Assembly: GCA_913019965.1 (NCBI GenBank)
Contig: CAJVZR010000028.1
Location: 1-51,163 of the forward strand
Reading direction: 5' to 3'
Source: an uncultured Oleispira sp.
Lineage (GTDB): Bacteria > Pseudomonadota > Gammaproteobacteria > Pseudomonadales > Oceanobacteraceae
DNA: 51,163 nucleotides
In this document: one piece after another, positions 38,015 through 47,150 of the stretch
How the letters are laid out: each line of letters opens with the position of its first letter
Position numbering within the stretch: the stretch's first letter is position 1
Program-made: the position numbers and the translations under genes
The notes under the pieces: generated by a model
The model's database searches: none
Seen by the model: only the letters and a program-made list of their open reading frames with translations
What the model was told of the DNA's origin: nothing

Positions 38015-38401
38015 ATGACAAATTCTCTTTCAGCATTAACGACCTTTTTATTGCGCTATCAACAGATCTTTCGTATCGCTTTTTTCTTATATGCAGGATT
38101 AGTAATTTGGGCCTCTATCCGCCCTGGAGGGGGCCCGCAACCGATAGAACATTTTGATAAAGTAATGCACTTTGTATTTTATGGCTTATTTACGATTATC
38201 GCTGCAGGTTGCAGCCAGTATAAAAAGACCTTTATACAGTTAGCCGTATTCATCGCCTGTTATGGCGCTCTAATGGAAGTCTTTCAATCTTTTGTGCCAT
38301 CACGCTTTATGTCTTTAGCCGATATAGTGGCCAATACTTCTGGCGTCTTTATTGTTGCTCTATTTGTTTTAAAGTCACGTATTCTTATCGCAGATGAATA
38401 A
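38015..38401 (+). CDS. VanZ-like membrane protein
   Basis: This small protein of 128 residues has about four membrane helices. The VanZ-family pattern is clear: SIRPGGGPQP, FDKVMHFVFYGLF, YGALMEVFQSFVPSRFMSLADIVANTSGV. The start is the ATG at 38015; a longer frame begins with a TTG inside the preceding gene. VanZ proteins of this type are widespread and their function is largely unknown, teicoplanin resistance being one special case. Pairing with the COG3146 gene suggests an envelope-related role. Confidence 0.85.
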   Translation: MTNSLSALTTFLLRYQQIFRIAFFLYAGLVIWASIRPGGGPQPIEHFDKVMHFVFYGLFTIIAAGCSQYKKTFIQLAVFIACYGALMEVFQSFVPSRFMSLADIVANTSGVFIVALFVLKSRILIADE

Positions 38402-38447
38402 TAGGCAAGCTATGGGGTTACTGAACGTTTGGGCATGAGCATTCGCT

Positions 38448-40769
38448 TCAGTTAATATGACTTGGAAACGTCATTAAGATAGAGAGCCCCTGCTGCGGAT
38501 TTTCAACCACAACTTCCCCTTTTAATAGCTGTGTTAGCAAATTAAACGTTAAGTACATACCTAAGCCAACCTTACCTTGGCTTCCTCTCATCGTTGTATA
38601 AAAAGGGTTAAATAACTCCTCCACACCTTTAGCCGAAAGCCCTCTACCATTATCTTGATAAAGTAATTCAATATTATTCGCCTTCACATTGACTGTAATC
38701 CCAATTCTTCTATTCCCTAACGCCTTAAACGCATGGTCAATACTATTACTCACCAACTGGGTAATAATTTCACTGATTGCTTCACCATATGTATTTACAT
38801 TAATATCCTTCTCGCAATTAACAACGATAGTGATAGAGTTTTCGGTTAATGCTTTCTTATACCTCGCTAGACCCGAGGAGATTGATGCAAATAAATTGAC
38901 CTCTTCAACCTCATAACCGTACTGATTAACCGAGATTTGCTTAAATTGCTTAATTAACTCACTGACCTTATCTAAATTACTCTGCGTTAACTCAATTGTT
39001 TGAAATTCTTCCGCTATAATCTCATCAAATTCTTTCATGCATAATTCGTTCTTTTGCTTCTTGCCCTTCATGTCATTCATCAATTCATTTAAATAACTCA
39101 ATCCCGTTATAGATGTACCCAGCGGCGTATTTAGCTCATGACTAATACCAATAACCAGTTGCTCTAAAGTTGACATTCTATCCTTCATCGATCGCTCTTT
39201 TAGAATTTCATTTTCTTTGCGTTCGTTGATATCTAGCATTGATCCTTCATAATATTCAACAGCGCCCTCGCTATTGGTCACCGACCTAATTGATAAAGAA
39301 ATCCAAATAATATCGCCACCTTTCTTAGCGACTTGCTCCTCAAAATCAATAATACAACCCAAGTTTTTAACGGTATTAATTATGGTTCTAGAGGCTTCAT
39401 CATCAACCGAAAACTGATTAATATCTCGAACCATTTTCGAATCGAATAACTGCCCGCTACTTTCGTACCCTAATATTTCTAAAAAAGCATTATTGACTGA
39501 AACTATCTTCCCATCTAAACCTACCTGAAAATGCCCCGATAAGGATTCACGATAAAGATCTTCATAGCGCTTCAAATTTTTAATATTTTCTTTTTGAGCG
39601 CTTGATCGCTCTTTCTGTGCGATGTCAATTTTCTGCGCTAAAGCCAAAGACAACACAACCATATCTACAAAAAATCCAATTTGATATGCATGCTGAGTGA
39701 ACAGGTTGCTCGGTAATAAACCTAACGCTTTTAAATTACTGCTCACCACTCCTACTAAAAATAAACTAACCGCGACCGTAAAGTACATGGCCGTTCGATC
39801 ACCTTTATATGATAAATAAGCACCCAATAGCAAAGAAGAAATATAAACGATCAGTGTAAATAAGACTTCAATAGGAACGATGATTGAATACGGTAATAAC
39901 ACAGCAAGAAAAGGAAGAGTCGATACGGTTGCAAGTAATACAAGAAAATACTTTCGATACCAACTAGGGCTACCTAGCCCTTTCAATAAAGAAAACATGA
40001 ATATAATACTGGTGGCTAAAACCAAACCATTAAATATGGGAAATACGTAATCATTTAAGCCGGGAGTATTGGGCCATAGAATCTTAAAGGCCCACCCTTC
40101 ATAAGCATTAGAATTGACAATATGTGAAAATAAATTCAACACATAAAAGCCATAAACACGGTCTTTTAAAGAAACAAAGATGAAGCCATTATAAAATAAC
40201 ATCAAAAACGTTACGCCCAAGATCGCCCCTCTGAACATCGCATTATCAATATCATCTTTTTGAAAGATTGCTTTTGTTGAGAATAATAAAGGCACATCAA
40301 CGCCACCAGCAGTATCAACACGAAGATAAACAGAAAGTGTCTGGCCAGCGTCTAGACGATAGGGAAATATAAAGTGAACGTGATCAACATCGCGACTTTC
40401 GAATCGGCGTGCGTCCCCTGTTTTCACCTCTAAATAAAGTTCATCATCTACGAAGCTATAAAGATCAAGGTAATCAAGAATGGGATAAGGGATTTGTAAT
40501 ATATAGTCATTACTATTTTCAACTTGAAGTTCGAAGTGAAACCACGCGGCCTCTTTAATGAACCCAAAATTGACACTGTTCTTATCAATGGACTGCCATT
40601 CATTTGAAAACTGCACATCTGATAACGTAAGGTCATGGGATGCATCTAATAAATAATCTACCTGTCTATTAATACTATAGCGCCGATCATCCCCAACCTG
40701 AATGACGGTATTGGCATGGGAAGTGATTGAAACCATAAGAAATAGCAATCCAAACAACAGGCGATTCAT
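38448..40769 (-). CDS. 7TMR-DISM sensor histidine kinase with PAS domain
   Basis: A signal peptide (about 1-19) leads into a periplasmic 7TMR-DISMED2 sensor domain (about 25-165) of a jelly-roll, carbohydrate-binding-like type. Seven membrane helices follow (about 175-385), then a PAS domain (about 400-515), a dimerisation domain with the phospho-accepting His at about 544 in GISHELNTPLG, and an ATPase domain (LVSNSIDHAF, YQDNGRGLS, GLGMYLTFNL). All kinase boxes look intact. There is no receiver domain and no adjacent response regulator. It diverges from a GGDEF gene at 40893 across a 120-base region with a perfect palindrome, so the two may be co-regulated or form one pathway. Confidence 0.9.
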   Translation of the reverse strand: MNRLLFGLLFLMVSITSHANTVIQVGDDRRYSINRQVDYLLDASHDLTLSDVQFSNEWQSIDKNSVNFGFIKEAAWFHFELQVENSNDYILQIPYPILDYLDLYSFVDDELYLEVKTGDARRFESRDVDHVHFIFPYRLDAGQTLSVYLRVDTAGGVDVPLLFSTKAIFQKDDIDNAMFRGAILGVTFLMLFYNGFIFVSLKDRVYGFYVLNLFSHIVNSNAYEGWAFKILWPNTPGLNDYVFPIFNGLVLATSIIFMFSLLKGLGSPSWYRKYFLVLLATVSTLPFLAVLLPYSIIVPIEVLFTLIVYISSLLLGAYLSYKGDRTAMYFTVAVSLFLVGVVSSNLKALGLLPSNLFTQHAYQIGFFVDMVVLSLALAQKIDIAQKERSSAQKENIKNLKRYEDLYRESLSGHFQVGLDGKIVSVNNAFLEILGYESSGQLFDSKMVRDINQFSVDDEASRTIINTVKNLGCIIDFEEQVAKKGGDIIWISLSIRSVTNSEGAVEYYEGSMLDINERKENEILKERSMKDRMSTLEQLVIGISHELNTPLGTSITGLSYLNELMNDMKGKKQKNELCMKEFDEIIAEEFQTIELTQSNLDKVSELIKQFKQISVNQYGYEVEEVNLFASISSGLARYKKALTENSITIVVNCEKDINVNTYGEAISEIITQLVSNSIDHAFKALGNRRIGITVNVKANNIELLYQDNGRGLSAKGVEELFNPFYTTMRGSQGKVGLGMYLTFNLLTQLLKGEVVVENPQQGLSILMTFPSHIN

Positions 40770-40788
40770 TCAGTGAGCAACTCCAACC

Positions 40789-40807
40789 TAAGAAATGACA
40801 TTTCTTA
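40789..40807. promoter_or_regulatory. Perfect 19-base palindrome between sensor kinase and GGDEF genes
   Basis: TAAGAAATG-A-CATTTCTTA is a perfect inverted repeat with 9-base arms and a single central base. It lies 20 bases upstream of the kinase ATG and 86 bases upstream of the GGDEF ATG. A single-base spacer is poor for an RNA hairpin, so a dimeric regulator site is more likely. No known consensus is recognised. Confidence 0.45.
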
Positions 40808-40892
40808 TAGAAGCCTAGCATAGGATGGAGGATGTATGACTCAAAGGAATGGCTCAAAGGCAGGTTTCAACTACACTCACAGTAATGCATGA

Positions 40893-42008
40893 ATGAGATT
40901 ATTGAATGTGAGTCGATTAACCATACCACCTGAGCTAAGAGAGGAGTTTAACCGTGAAGTAAGAAGTCCTCAGCTGCGTAATTCTCGCAAATACTCTTTA
41001 ATTGGCGTATTTCTGTCTCTCGTTTTCTTATTCTCTGATTATTTTTTGCTGGGCGATCAGTTTTCTCATGTACTGATTATCCGAGTTGTCGCACTAATGA
41101 TCTTCCTTGCCATCTTGTATTTCAGCCAACATACCGAATTGCGTATAGCCTTCTTCTGTGTCGGAACCGTTTTATGCCTATTCAACGGAGTGATTGTCTA
41201 TATTGGGATCGTCGCGGCTGATTTTGGCTTAGATACTTATCAATCAGGTACTATCCTCATCATAATCTATACCTTCACCCTGATGCAGGCTCCCCTATTC
41301 ACGTCAATCATCATAGGAACAATCAGCTGGCTAACTTACGTATTAGGGCATGGATTATTCTCTTCAACCGATATTGGTGTCATTGTAAATAACGCCTTTG
41401 TTTTTGCCTCCGCCTTATTATTAGGGGTTATGTCGGTAATGCAGCGCGAGGAGTACTTAGAAGGCAATTTCATGCAAGCTCATGAACTCATTATTAAAAA
41501 AAACACCGCCAGAAAACAAGCATTAACAGACGCCTTAACAGGGCTACCAAATCGATACGCACTGTTAAAAAAACTGGAACAGTTTAAAGGTGAAGTCCCT
41601 GAGAAAATGCTGGTTATGATGATAGACGTTGATAATTTTAAGAAACTGAATGATCAGTTTGGCCATAACATAGGCGATATTGCCCTGCAGAAAATTGCCA
41701 GTACATTAGTCGATATCGTCAATAAAGAAGAAGGGTTTGTAGCCCGCTACGGTGGAGAAGAGTTTATCATTTTCATTAAGCATGCGAACAAAGCCTATCC
41801 GCAGAAAATTAGCCGCCTTATTCTAACTTCCATCGAAGCCATACAGGTTAATGAATTACCCCCCATGACCGTTTCAATAGGCGGCTACATTACCGAAAAA
41901 GAAGAAAGTTCCATTGGCGAGTGCATAGTCATCGCCGACCAGGCACTCTTACAAGCCAAAGAAAAAGGGAAAAACCAAGCCGTTATTTGCAACCAAGATA
42001 AGGGGTAA
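40893..42008 (+). CDS. Membrane diguanylate cyclase (GGDEF)
   Basis: An N-terminal membrane part with about six helices (35-190) is followed by a GGDEF domain (about 205-365). The catalytic motif reads GGEEF at residues 287-291, with DALTGLPNRYAL at the domain start and MIDVDNFKKLNDQFGH carrying the metal-binding Asp. This should make cyclic di-GMP. The RxxD inhibitory site expected five residues before GGEEF is not apparent (NKEE in that place), so product inhibition may be missing. It diverges from the 7TMR-DISM kinase gene and converges on a phosphoribosyltransferase gene 10 bases away. Confidence 0.92.
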   Translation: MRLLNVSRLTIPPELREEFNREVRSPQLRNSRKYSLIGVFLSLVFLFSDYFLLGDQFSHVLIIRVVALMIFLAILYFSQHTELRIAFFCVGTVLCLFNGVIVYIGIVAADFGLDTYQSGTILIIIYTFTLMQAPLFTSIIIGTISWLTYVLGHGLFSSTDIGVIVNNAFVFASALLLGVMSVMQREEYLEGNFMQAHELIIKKNTARKQALTDALTGLPNRYALLKKLEQFKGEVPEKMLVMMIDVDNFKKLNDQFGHNIGDIALQKIASTLVDIVNKEEGFVARYGGEEFIIFIKHANKAYPQKISRLILTSIEAIQVNELPPMTVSIGGYITEKEESSIGECIVIADQALLQAKEKGKNQAVICNQDKG

Positions 42009-42018
42009 CGGTTAAAGG

Positions 42019-42585
42019 CTATTTCTGTAGATGCTTAATTTTATCCATAACACCCGCAAGCTCAGGGCGGTGCTCACGAATCTCTTCTTCACTCAGCTCA
42101 TCCACTTCATGGGGGAATACCAACCAATCATGAGTTTCATGGATAAAGTAGTCCGGAATGCGGTCAGTTTTATTATTTTTCGGTTTGTAATACGGCGTCG
42201 CAACACGAATTTCAGGGGTGTTTTTCTTACACGCTCGTTTTAAATCGGCAATGGTCTGCTCAATACTTAAACCACTGTCATGAACGTCATCAACAATCAG
42301 AAGACTATCTTCACTTTCAATGCGTTTAATTAGGTAGGTTAAGCCATGCACACGCACATGCTTATCGCGTTCACCAATCCCCGTATAGCTGGAAGTACGA
42401 ATCGCAATATGGTCCGACTCCGTGCCCAATACATGCAATAATTCTTGTACCGCAATCCCTACCGGTGCACCACCGCGCCAAACACCGACGATATAGTCTG
42501 GGCGAAAGCCACTTTCGTAAACTTGCAGGGCTAATTTGAATGAGTCTTCTAAAAGCTGCTGAGCGCTGATAAACACCTTATTCAT
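42019..42585 (-). CDS. Phosphoribosyltransferase
   Basis: This type I PRTase has 188 residues. The PRPP-binding motif is LLIVDDVHDSGLS (about 94-106), and the early loop VGVWRGGAPVGI provides the pyrophosphate contact. The hood region is short and the C-terminus carries FIHETHDWLVFPHEVDEL. It resembles bacterial hypoxanthine or xanthine-guanine PRTases of the COG2236 type, but the base cannot be assigned. It stands alone on its strand with about 175 bases upstream before the two-component operon ends. Confidence 0.88.
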   Translation of the reverse strand: MNKVFISAQQLLEDSFKLALQVYESGFRPDYIVGVWRGGAPVGIAVQELLHVLGTESDHIAIRTSSYTGIGERDKHVRVHGLTYLIKRIESEDSLLIVDDVHDSGLSIEQTIADLKRACKKNTPEIRVATPYYKPKNNKTDRIPDYFIHETHDWLVFPHEVDELSEEEIREHRPELAGVMDKIKHLQK

Positions 42586-42760
42586 AGGGAATCTGGTTAC
42601 CTTTGTTAGAATCCTATCAGCACTAATACTTGACGGATTGGACAGTTAATAATGGGCGGTGCAGTTTACAGCATAACCAGCTCAGGGCAAGTTGCCATCC
42701 CTACGGGTTTACTGTCATTACGACTAAATTTAAGTGTAGTAATGAACAACCGATTAGCCA

Positions 42761-44269
42761 TTAACTGGCTTTGGCCAATTCAAACTTAAATTCACTGCCT
42801 TTATTCAACTGACTGGATACCGATATTGTCGACTTGTGCAGATCGCAGATCTTCTTAACAATGGCTAAACCCAGACCCGACCCCAGTTTTGAAGAATGGC
42901 GTTGCTGCTGACAACGGTAATAACGCTCAAAAATATAAGGAATGTCCTCGGCCAGAATACCCTTGCCTTGATCCGCAATGTGCAATTGAATGACGCTCTC
43001 CTCTTCAACCATTTGAATACGAATCAGACTATCTTCAGGGCTGTATTTGATCGCATTGTCTAAAAGGTTCTGCACAACGCGCTGTATCAAGGCAATATCC
43101 GCGTTCACCCGATAATCCAAATCATCAGCCTCAACTTGAAAGTGGATATTTCGTTCTTTAGCGCTCCAAGTCGCGTCTTGCAAGCTGTCGTGAATCAACT
43201 CCTTCAATGAGAAACCTTCCAACGTAGGCACCATACTGCCGGACTCTAATTTAGCCAACTCAAATAGCTGATCAATAAGCCCCGCTAAGGTATTGCTTTG
43301 CTTTAACGCCGTGGTGAGATATTTCCTTCGCTCTTCTTGCTCTAAGGGCTGGTTTTCCTCTTTGATCAAGATGGTTTCTACATAACCTTGAATCGTCGCT
43401 AATGGGGTTTTTAAGTCATGTGACACATTGGCGATGAATTCTCGTCGCTGGGCATCAATACTTTCTATATGCTCCAGCTGCTCTTTCATCCGTTGCGCCA
43501 TCGCCAGTACACAATAAGATAACTGATCAATTTCATCTTGCGGCGCGGCATTATGGGTATTTTCTTCACTGATAATACTGGCAAAATCTTCGAAATTGGT
43601 TAAATGAAATTCTTTAACCGCCAGCGATAAAGTTTGTAAGCGGCGGGTCATCAGATAAAAAATTAATACAGAAAAAACCAGCGTTAATATTAAACTGGCG
43701 AATATAGCGGCCATGCTCAGGGTTAAAATAGAGCTGTTTTTAATCGAATCAACTATGCTCTGCTCAACCGCGCCCCCTAATACAACGTATAAATAACCAA
43801 CAACGGTACTGTTCTCCATGATCGGGGATACCGATATCGGCTTTAAAGTCGAGGCCAATTTAGGATCTTGACCTAATATAGGGAGCTCGCGATCAGCAGA
43901 TAAAAACGCCTCGACTGGAGTTAGATCTACAACCTGATGTAGTAATAGCTCTGGCTTCACAAGATTTGAAATCACTTGCCCTTGCACAGACAAAAGATAA
44001 ACTTCCACCGAAGGATTGATCACCATTGCTCGATTAGCGAGGCGCTCTAATTCTTGCTGATTTACAGCACCATCAACTATAAGCTGTTGCTGTTCCGTAA
44101 TGTACATCGCAATGCTTTCGTTCAGTCTTTGCGTCACCTCTTGCGAGTAAGCTTTATTACCTTGCTGCCAAAAAAAGGCTAATACAATACTCTGCAACAG
44201 CAGTAAGACAAACAATGCCAAGGATAAACGAATGTATAACCGTTTACCGGTACTCAATAAAAACTTCAT
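42761..44269 (-). CDS. Sensor histidine kinase of a two-component system
   Basis: A first membrane helix (about 13-35), a periplasmic sensor of about 140 residues and a second helix (about 180-205) precede a HAMP segment. The HisKA box is NVSHDLKTPLATIQGY with the phospho-accepting His at about 284. The ATPase domain has NLLDNAIKYS, ADQGKG and GSGLGLAI. All catalytic boxes are intact. It starts 53 bases after the response regulator gene on the same strand, and both follow a lipoprotein gene. The operon order lipoprotein-regulator-kinase suggests the lipoprotein is a target or sensor accessory. Confidence 0.93.
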   Translation of the reverse strand: MKFLLSTGKRLYIRLSLALFVLLLLQSIVLAFFWQQGNKAYSQEVTQRLNESIAMYITEQQQLIVDGAVNQQELERLANRAMVINPSVEVYLLSVQGQVISNLVKPELLLHQVVDLTPVEAFLSADRELPILGQDPKLASTLKPISVSPIMENSTVVGYLYVVLGGAVEQSIVDSIKNSSILTLSMAAIFASLILTLVFSVLIFYLMTRRLQTLSLAVKEFHLTNFEDFASIISEENTHNAAPQDEIDQLSYCVLAMAQRMKEQLEHIESIDAQRREFIANVSHDLKTPLATIQGYVETILIKEENQPLEQEERRKYLTTALKQSNTLAGLIDQLFELAKLESGSMVPTLEGFSLKELIHDSLQDATWSAKERNIHFQVEADDLDYRVNADIALIQRVVQNLLDNAIKYSPEDSLIRIQMVEEESVIQLHIADQGKGILAEDIPYIFERYYRCQQQRHSSKLGSGLGLAIVKKICDLHKSTISVSSQLNKGSEFKFELAKAS

Positions 44270-44322
44270 CGCGACTCACCTATTCATGGAAGTTCAAGCT
44301 GATAATATTCACGCGGCTCATT

Positions 44323-45048
44323 TCAAAGTTCCTCCGTCAACTTGTAGCCCGCGCCCCACACAGTTTCGATACAATGCTTGCCTTCTAAAACCGTTGATAA
44401 CTTGCTTCGTAAGCGATTGATATGAGAATTGACCGTATGCTCATAACCTTGATGAGAGATTCCCCAAACCGAATCTAATAACTCCATACGCGAAAAAACC
44501 CGCCCTGGAGAGCGAGCAAAGTGAGCCAACAATTTAAATTCACGTCCCGTCAGCTCGACCCTCTGACCAGCAAGCGTCACCTTGTGCTTATGAATATCTA
44601 ATGAGAGCTTGCCGTAAGTAATAAATTCATCGCTATCGTCCTTGGGGATTAAGGTTTGACTCGTGCGCCTTAACAAGGCTTTTACTCGTGCGCCTAATTC
44701 CAATAAACGAAATGGTTTGGTCACATAATCATCGGCGCCAATTTCAAAACCCAACACCTGATCCAGTTCACTGGATTTACTGGTAAGCATTAAAATAGGA
44801 ACCGTTAACCCTTGGCTACGCACTTGCTTACAGATCTCTAAACCGTCCATACCGGGTAATCTCAAATCTAATAGAATAAGATCCCAGCGTTGATTTACTA
44901 TCGCCTCTATTCCGGCTAATCCGTCGTACACAGCAACCACTTCAGAATAAATATCCGCAAAGTGCATCAACAATAACTGAGCAATATCCTGCTCATCTTC
45001 AATCACCAAGATACGTTTATCGATTAATGTTGATGCATTGCCATCCAT
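44323..45048 (-). CDS. OmpR/PhoB-type response regulator
   Basis: The receiver domain (about 11-125) has the acidic pocket E17/D18, phospho-acceptor D61 in LILLDLRLPGMDG, S90/T89 and K111 in YVTKPF. The C-terminal winged-helix DNA-binding domain (about 145-241) includes LTGREFKLLAHFARSPGRVFSRMELLD (shown in part here as LTGREFKLL) and GYEHTVNSHINRLRSKL. The ATG follows AAAGGAAAG and lies 10 bases after the lipoprotein stop. It should be phosphorylated by the kinase encoded next. Confidence 0.95.
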   Translation of the reverse strand: MDGNASTLIDKRILVIEDEQDIAQLLLMHFADIYSEVVAVYDGLAGIEAIVNQRWDLILLDLRLPGMDGLEICKQVRSQGLTVPILMLTSKSSELDQVLGFEIGADDYVTKPFRLLELGARVKALLRRTSQTLIPKDDSDEFITYGKLSLDIHKHKVTLAGQRVELTGREFKLLAHFARSPGRVFSRMELLDSVWGISHQGYEHTVNSHINRLRSKLSTVLEGKHCIETVWGAGYKLTEEL

Positions 45049-45058
45049 CTTCTTTCCT

Positions 45059-45934
45059 TTAATTAATCACAATCACAGCTGAAGGTAAGGTTGCGGCTAC
45101 ATTGCTCGTCATGGTTTGTGGCGCGGTCGTATCTTCAATATCAGCGACCAAGGGCTTTAAGCTAAACGGCGCTGCCGAGTTATCTGGGTCTGGTTCAACC
45201 GAAATAACCGCCTTGTAGCCGACTAAATCCGTCGCCGGAGTAATAAAATCCTGCCCAGGATAATTAGGAGTTGCTTCAACCCCCGCCGTAGCGCCCGCAC
45301 CATCACTGTCCGCCATATTCACGTCGGTAAAAGTGCCAGTAGAAACAGGTCCGTTCATATTGGCGACCCAACCTTCATATACCCAGCCCACAGGTAAAAC
45401 AGGCAAAGTCAGGCCTGCAACAGCACTACCACTCGAGTTGTCTAAAAACCAAATCCCTTGCGTCGGCGTCATATTGCCATTACTTGGCGTAGCCAAAATA
45501 AACGTCCCTGCTACCTCAGAGAAATCGGTCCCTAAAGCGGCACTATGACTGGTTACAGCAACGGTTTCGCCCTCCATTAAATCACCCGCAATAAGGTGAA
45601 CATTTGAAGGCGCTGGAACGTCTCCGACTTCCGGCTCTATGGTTAAGATAAAGGTCGTCGCTCGACTCGCCATATCAGCATCCAACATAAACTGGCTAGG
45701 CTCAGTTTGACCTTCAACAATATCAAAAGTTCCAGTAGACACAGCCTGACCATCAACAATGATCCACCCCTCATAATTATACTCACTACCCAAAGCTTCT
45801 AAGTAAGTTGGCGCAATAGTCATAATCGAAGTTTCATCATTATTCGTATTACTGTCATTATCGGAGTCACCTCCACAGGCAACCAAGCTACTAGCAACAG
45901 CGGTACATAAAAGAATACGAGTGAAAGTTTTCAT
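45059..45934 (-). CDS. Lipoprotein with two repeated domains
   Basis: A lipobox LVAC (Cys20) after a short signal sequence marks this as a lipoprotein; GGDSDND at +2 onwards suggests outer-membrane sorting. A low-complexity Asn/Asp linker follows. Two similar domains then appear: YEGWIIVDGQAVSTGTF (about 54-70) and YEGWVANMNGPVSTGTF (about 186-202), each followed by a strand with IEPE/VEPD (about 99 and 246). This resembles the C-terminal domain of RskA-type anti-sigma proteins or a spondin-like sandwich, but the family is not certain. TAGGAGAT precedes the ATG. It is the first gene of the regulator-kinase operon. Confidence 0.8.
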   Translation of the reverse strand: MKTFTRILLCTAVASSLVACGGDSDNDSNTNNDETSIMTIAPTYLEALGSEYNYEGWIIVDGQAVSTGTFDIVEGQTEPSQFMLDADMASRATTFILTIEPEVGDVPAPSNVHLIAGDLMEGETVAVTSHSAALGTDFSEVAGTFILATPSNGNMTPTQGIWFLDNSSGSAVAGLTLPVLPVGWVYEGWVANMNGPVSTGTFTDVNMADSDGAGATAGVEATPNYPGQDFITPATDLVGYKAVISVEPDPDNSAAPFSLKPLVADIEDTTAPQTMTSNVAATLPSAVIVIN

Positions 45935-46206
45935 TATTATCTCCTAACTTAAATTCAATAATTGTTAATTACCTTTTTAAAGTACGGAAATACGCTCAAT
46001 CAATCCTCACAGAAGTATCACAATTTGTTGTTCTTTTTTTAACATCTAGATTGGGGGAGATTAGATACTGAACCATCTTCTAGTAACTGATACCTACGAC
46101 AGTTATTAATAACTACCAGTCTGTTGATATAAGTAAATAACAACTTCATAATCAACGCGCTATCCACATTAGCACCCATAGACTTCTAAACTACTCGGTA
46201 ACCATT

Positions 46207-47085
46207 GTGCCCCGCCTTCCTGCATTACCCACCCACCCCATTATTCTAGGCGCCTTACTGATATTACTCGGTGAAGCTCTACTCGGCATTATGGGCGGCA
46301 TCATCAAGCATTTATCCAGCGATTTATCGACTCAACAAATCGTCTTTTTCCGTAATGTTGCGGGGCTGATCATGCTCATGCCCATATTAATTAAAACCGG
46401 CTTTTCAGAACTGAAAACCCAACGCTTCCACTGGCATCTCATGCGCGCCTTAGTGGGCTTAAGTGCCATGTATTGTTATTTCTTTGTATTGGCGCGCATG
46501 CCATTAGCGGAAGCATTTTTGGTTAAGCTAACCAGCCCCTTCTTCATGCCCTTAATTGCCTATATCTGGTTAAAAGAAAGCATAGGGCCGAATACCCGCT
46601 GGGCGATTGTGATTGGTTTTATTGGCGTAGCGTTTATTCTTAGGCCGGGCACCGATACCTTTTCTTACTTAGCGATTATCGGCTTAATCGGGGCGGCCTT
46701 AGCCGCGCTTGCGAAGGTCACCATCCGCAAAATGGGCAATACCGAAAGCAGCGTAGCCATTGTTTTCTACTTTGGCGTGATCTCAGCAGTCATCTCAGCG
46801 CCACCGGCGTTTTATGCTTGGCAAGCCGTTCCCGATCATGCTTGGGGCTGGATTTTATTAATGGGAGCTGTAGCGACTCTGGGACAGTTAGCGCTGACTC
46901 GCGCCTATCGCACAGCTCCTACGGGTAGAATTGGTATTTATGTGTATTCTTCAGTTATTTACGGCGCCATTATGGGTTGGTTATTTTGGGAAGAAATACC
47001 GCTTTGGACAACTTGGCTGGGCAGTGGGTTTATCATCGCGGCTGGGTTGATTAATATTCGTAAAGCAACGCCTAAATCAAACTAA
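46207..47085 (+). CDS. EamA-family (DMT) transporter
   Basis: This 292-residue inner-membrane protein has ten predicted helices in two EamA repeats (about 14-140 and 152-285). Typical elements are GGIIKHLSSDLSTQQIVFFRN near the start (first half shown) and PLAEAFLVKLTSPFFMPL at the end of the first repeat, with GQLALTRAYRTAP in the second. Family members export amino acids or other small metabolites; the substrate is not known. The start is GTG at 46207, with no clear ribosome site. It converges on the AraC-type regulator gene. Confidence 0.88.
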   Translation: MPRLPALPTHPIILGALLILLGEALLGIMGGIIKHLSSDLSTQQIVFFRNVAGLIMLMPILIKTGFSELKTQRFHWHLMRALVGLSAMYCYFFVLARMPLAEAFLVKLTSPFFMPLIAYIWLKESIGPNTRWAIVIGFIGVAFILRPGTDTFSYLAIIGLIGAALAALAKVTIRKMGNTESSVAIVFYFGVISAVISAPPAFYAWQAVPDHAWGWILLMGAVATLGQLALTRAYRTAPTGRIGIYVYSSVIYGAIMGWLFWEEIPLWTTWLGSGFIIAAGLINIRKATPKSN

Positions 47086-47150
47086 CAAATACTGATGATG
47101 AGTCAGCATTATGACTCGGCAGGGCTAAGTTGTTAGGCTAAGAAGCTGTT

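Noticed and set aside
42715..42745. Inverted repeat TCATTAC/GTAATGA after the histidine kinase gene as a terminator
   Set aside because: Weak 7-bp AT-rich stem with a 17-base loop and no U-tract.
46101..46114. Palindrome AGTTATTAATAACT between the lipoprotein and EamA genes
   Set aside because: Perfect but short and AT-rich in an AT-rich gap; expected by chance and not tied to a promoter.
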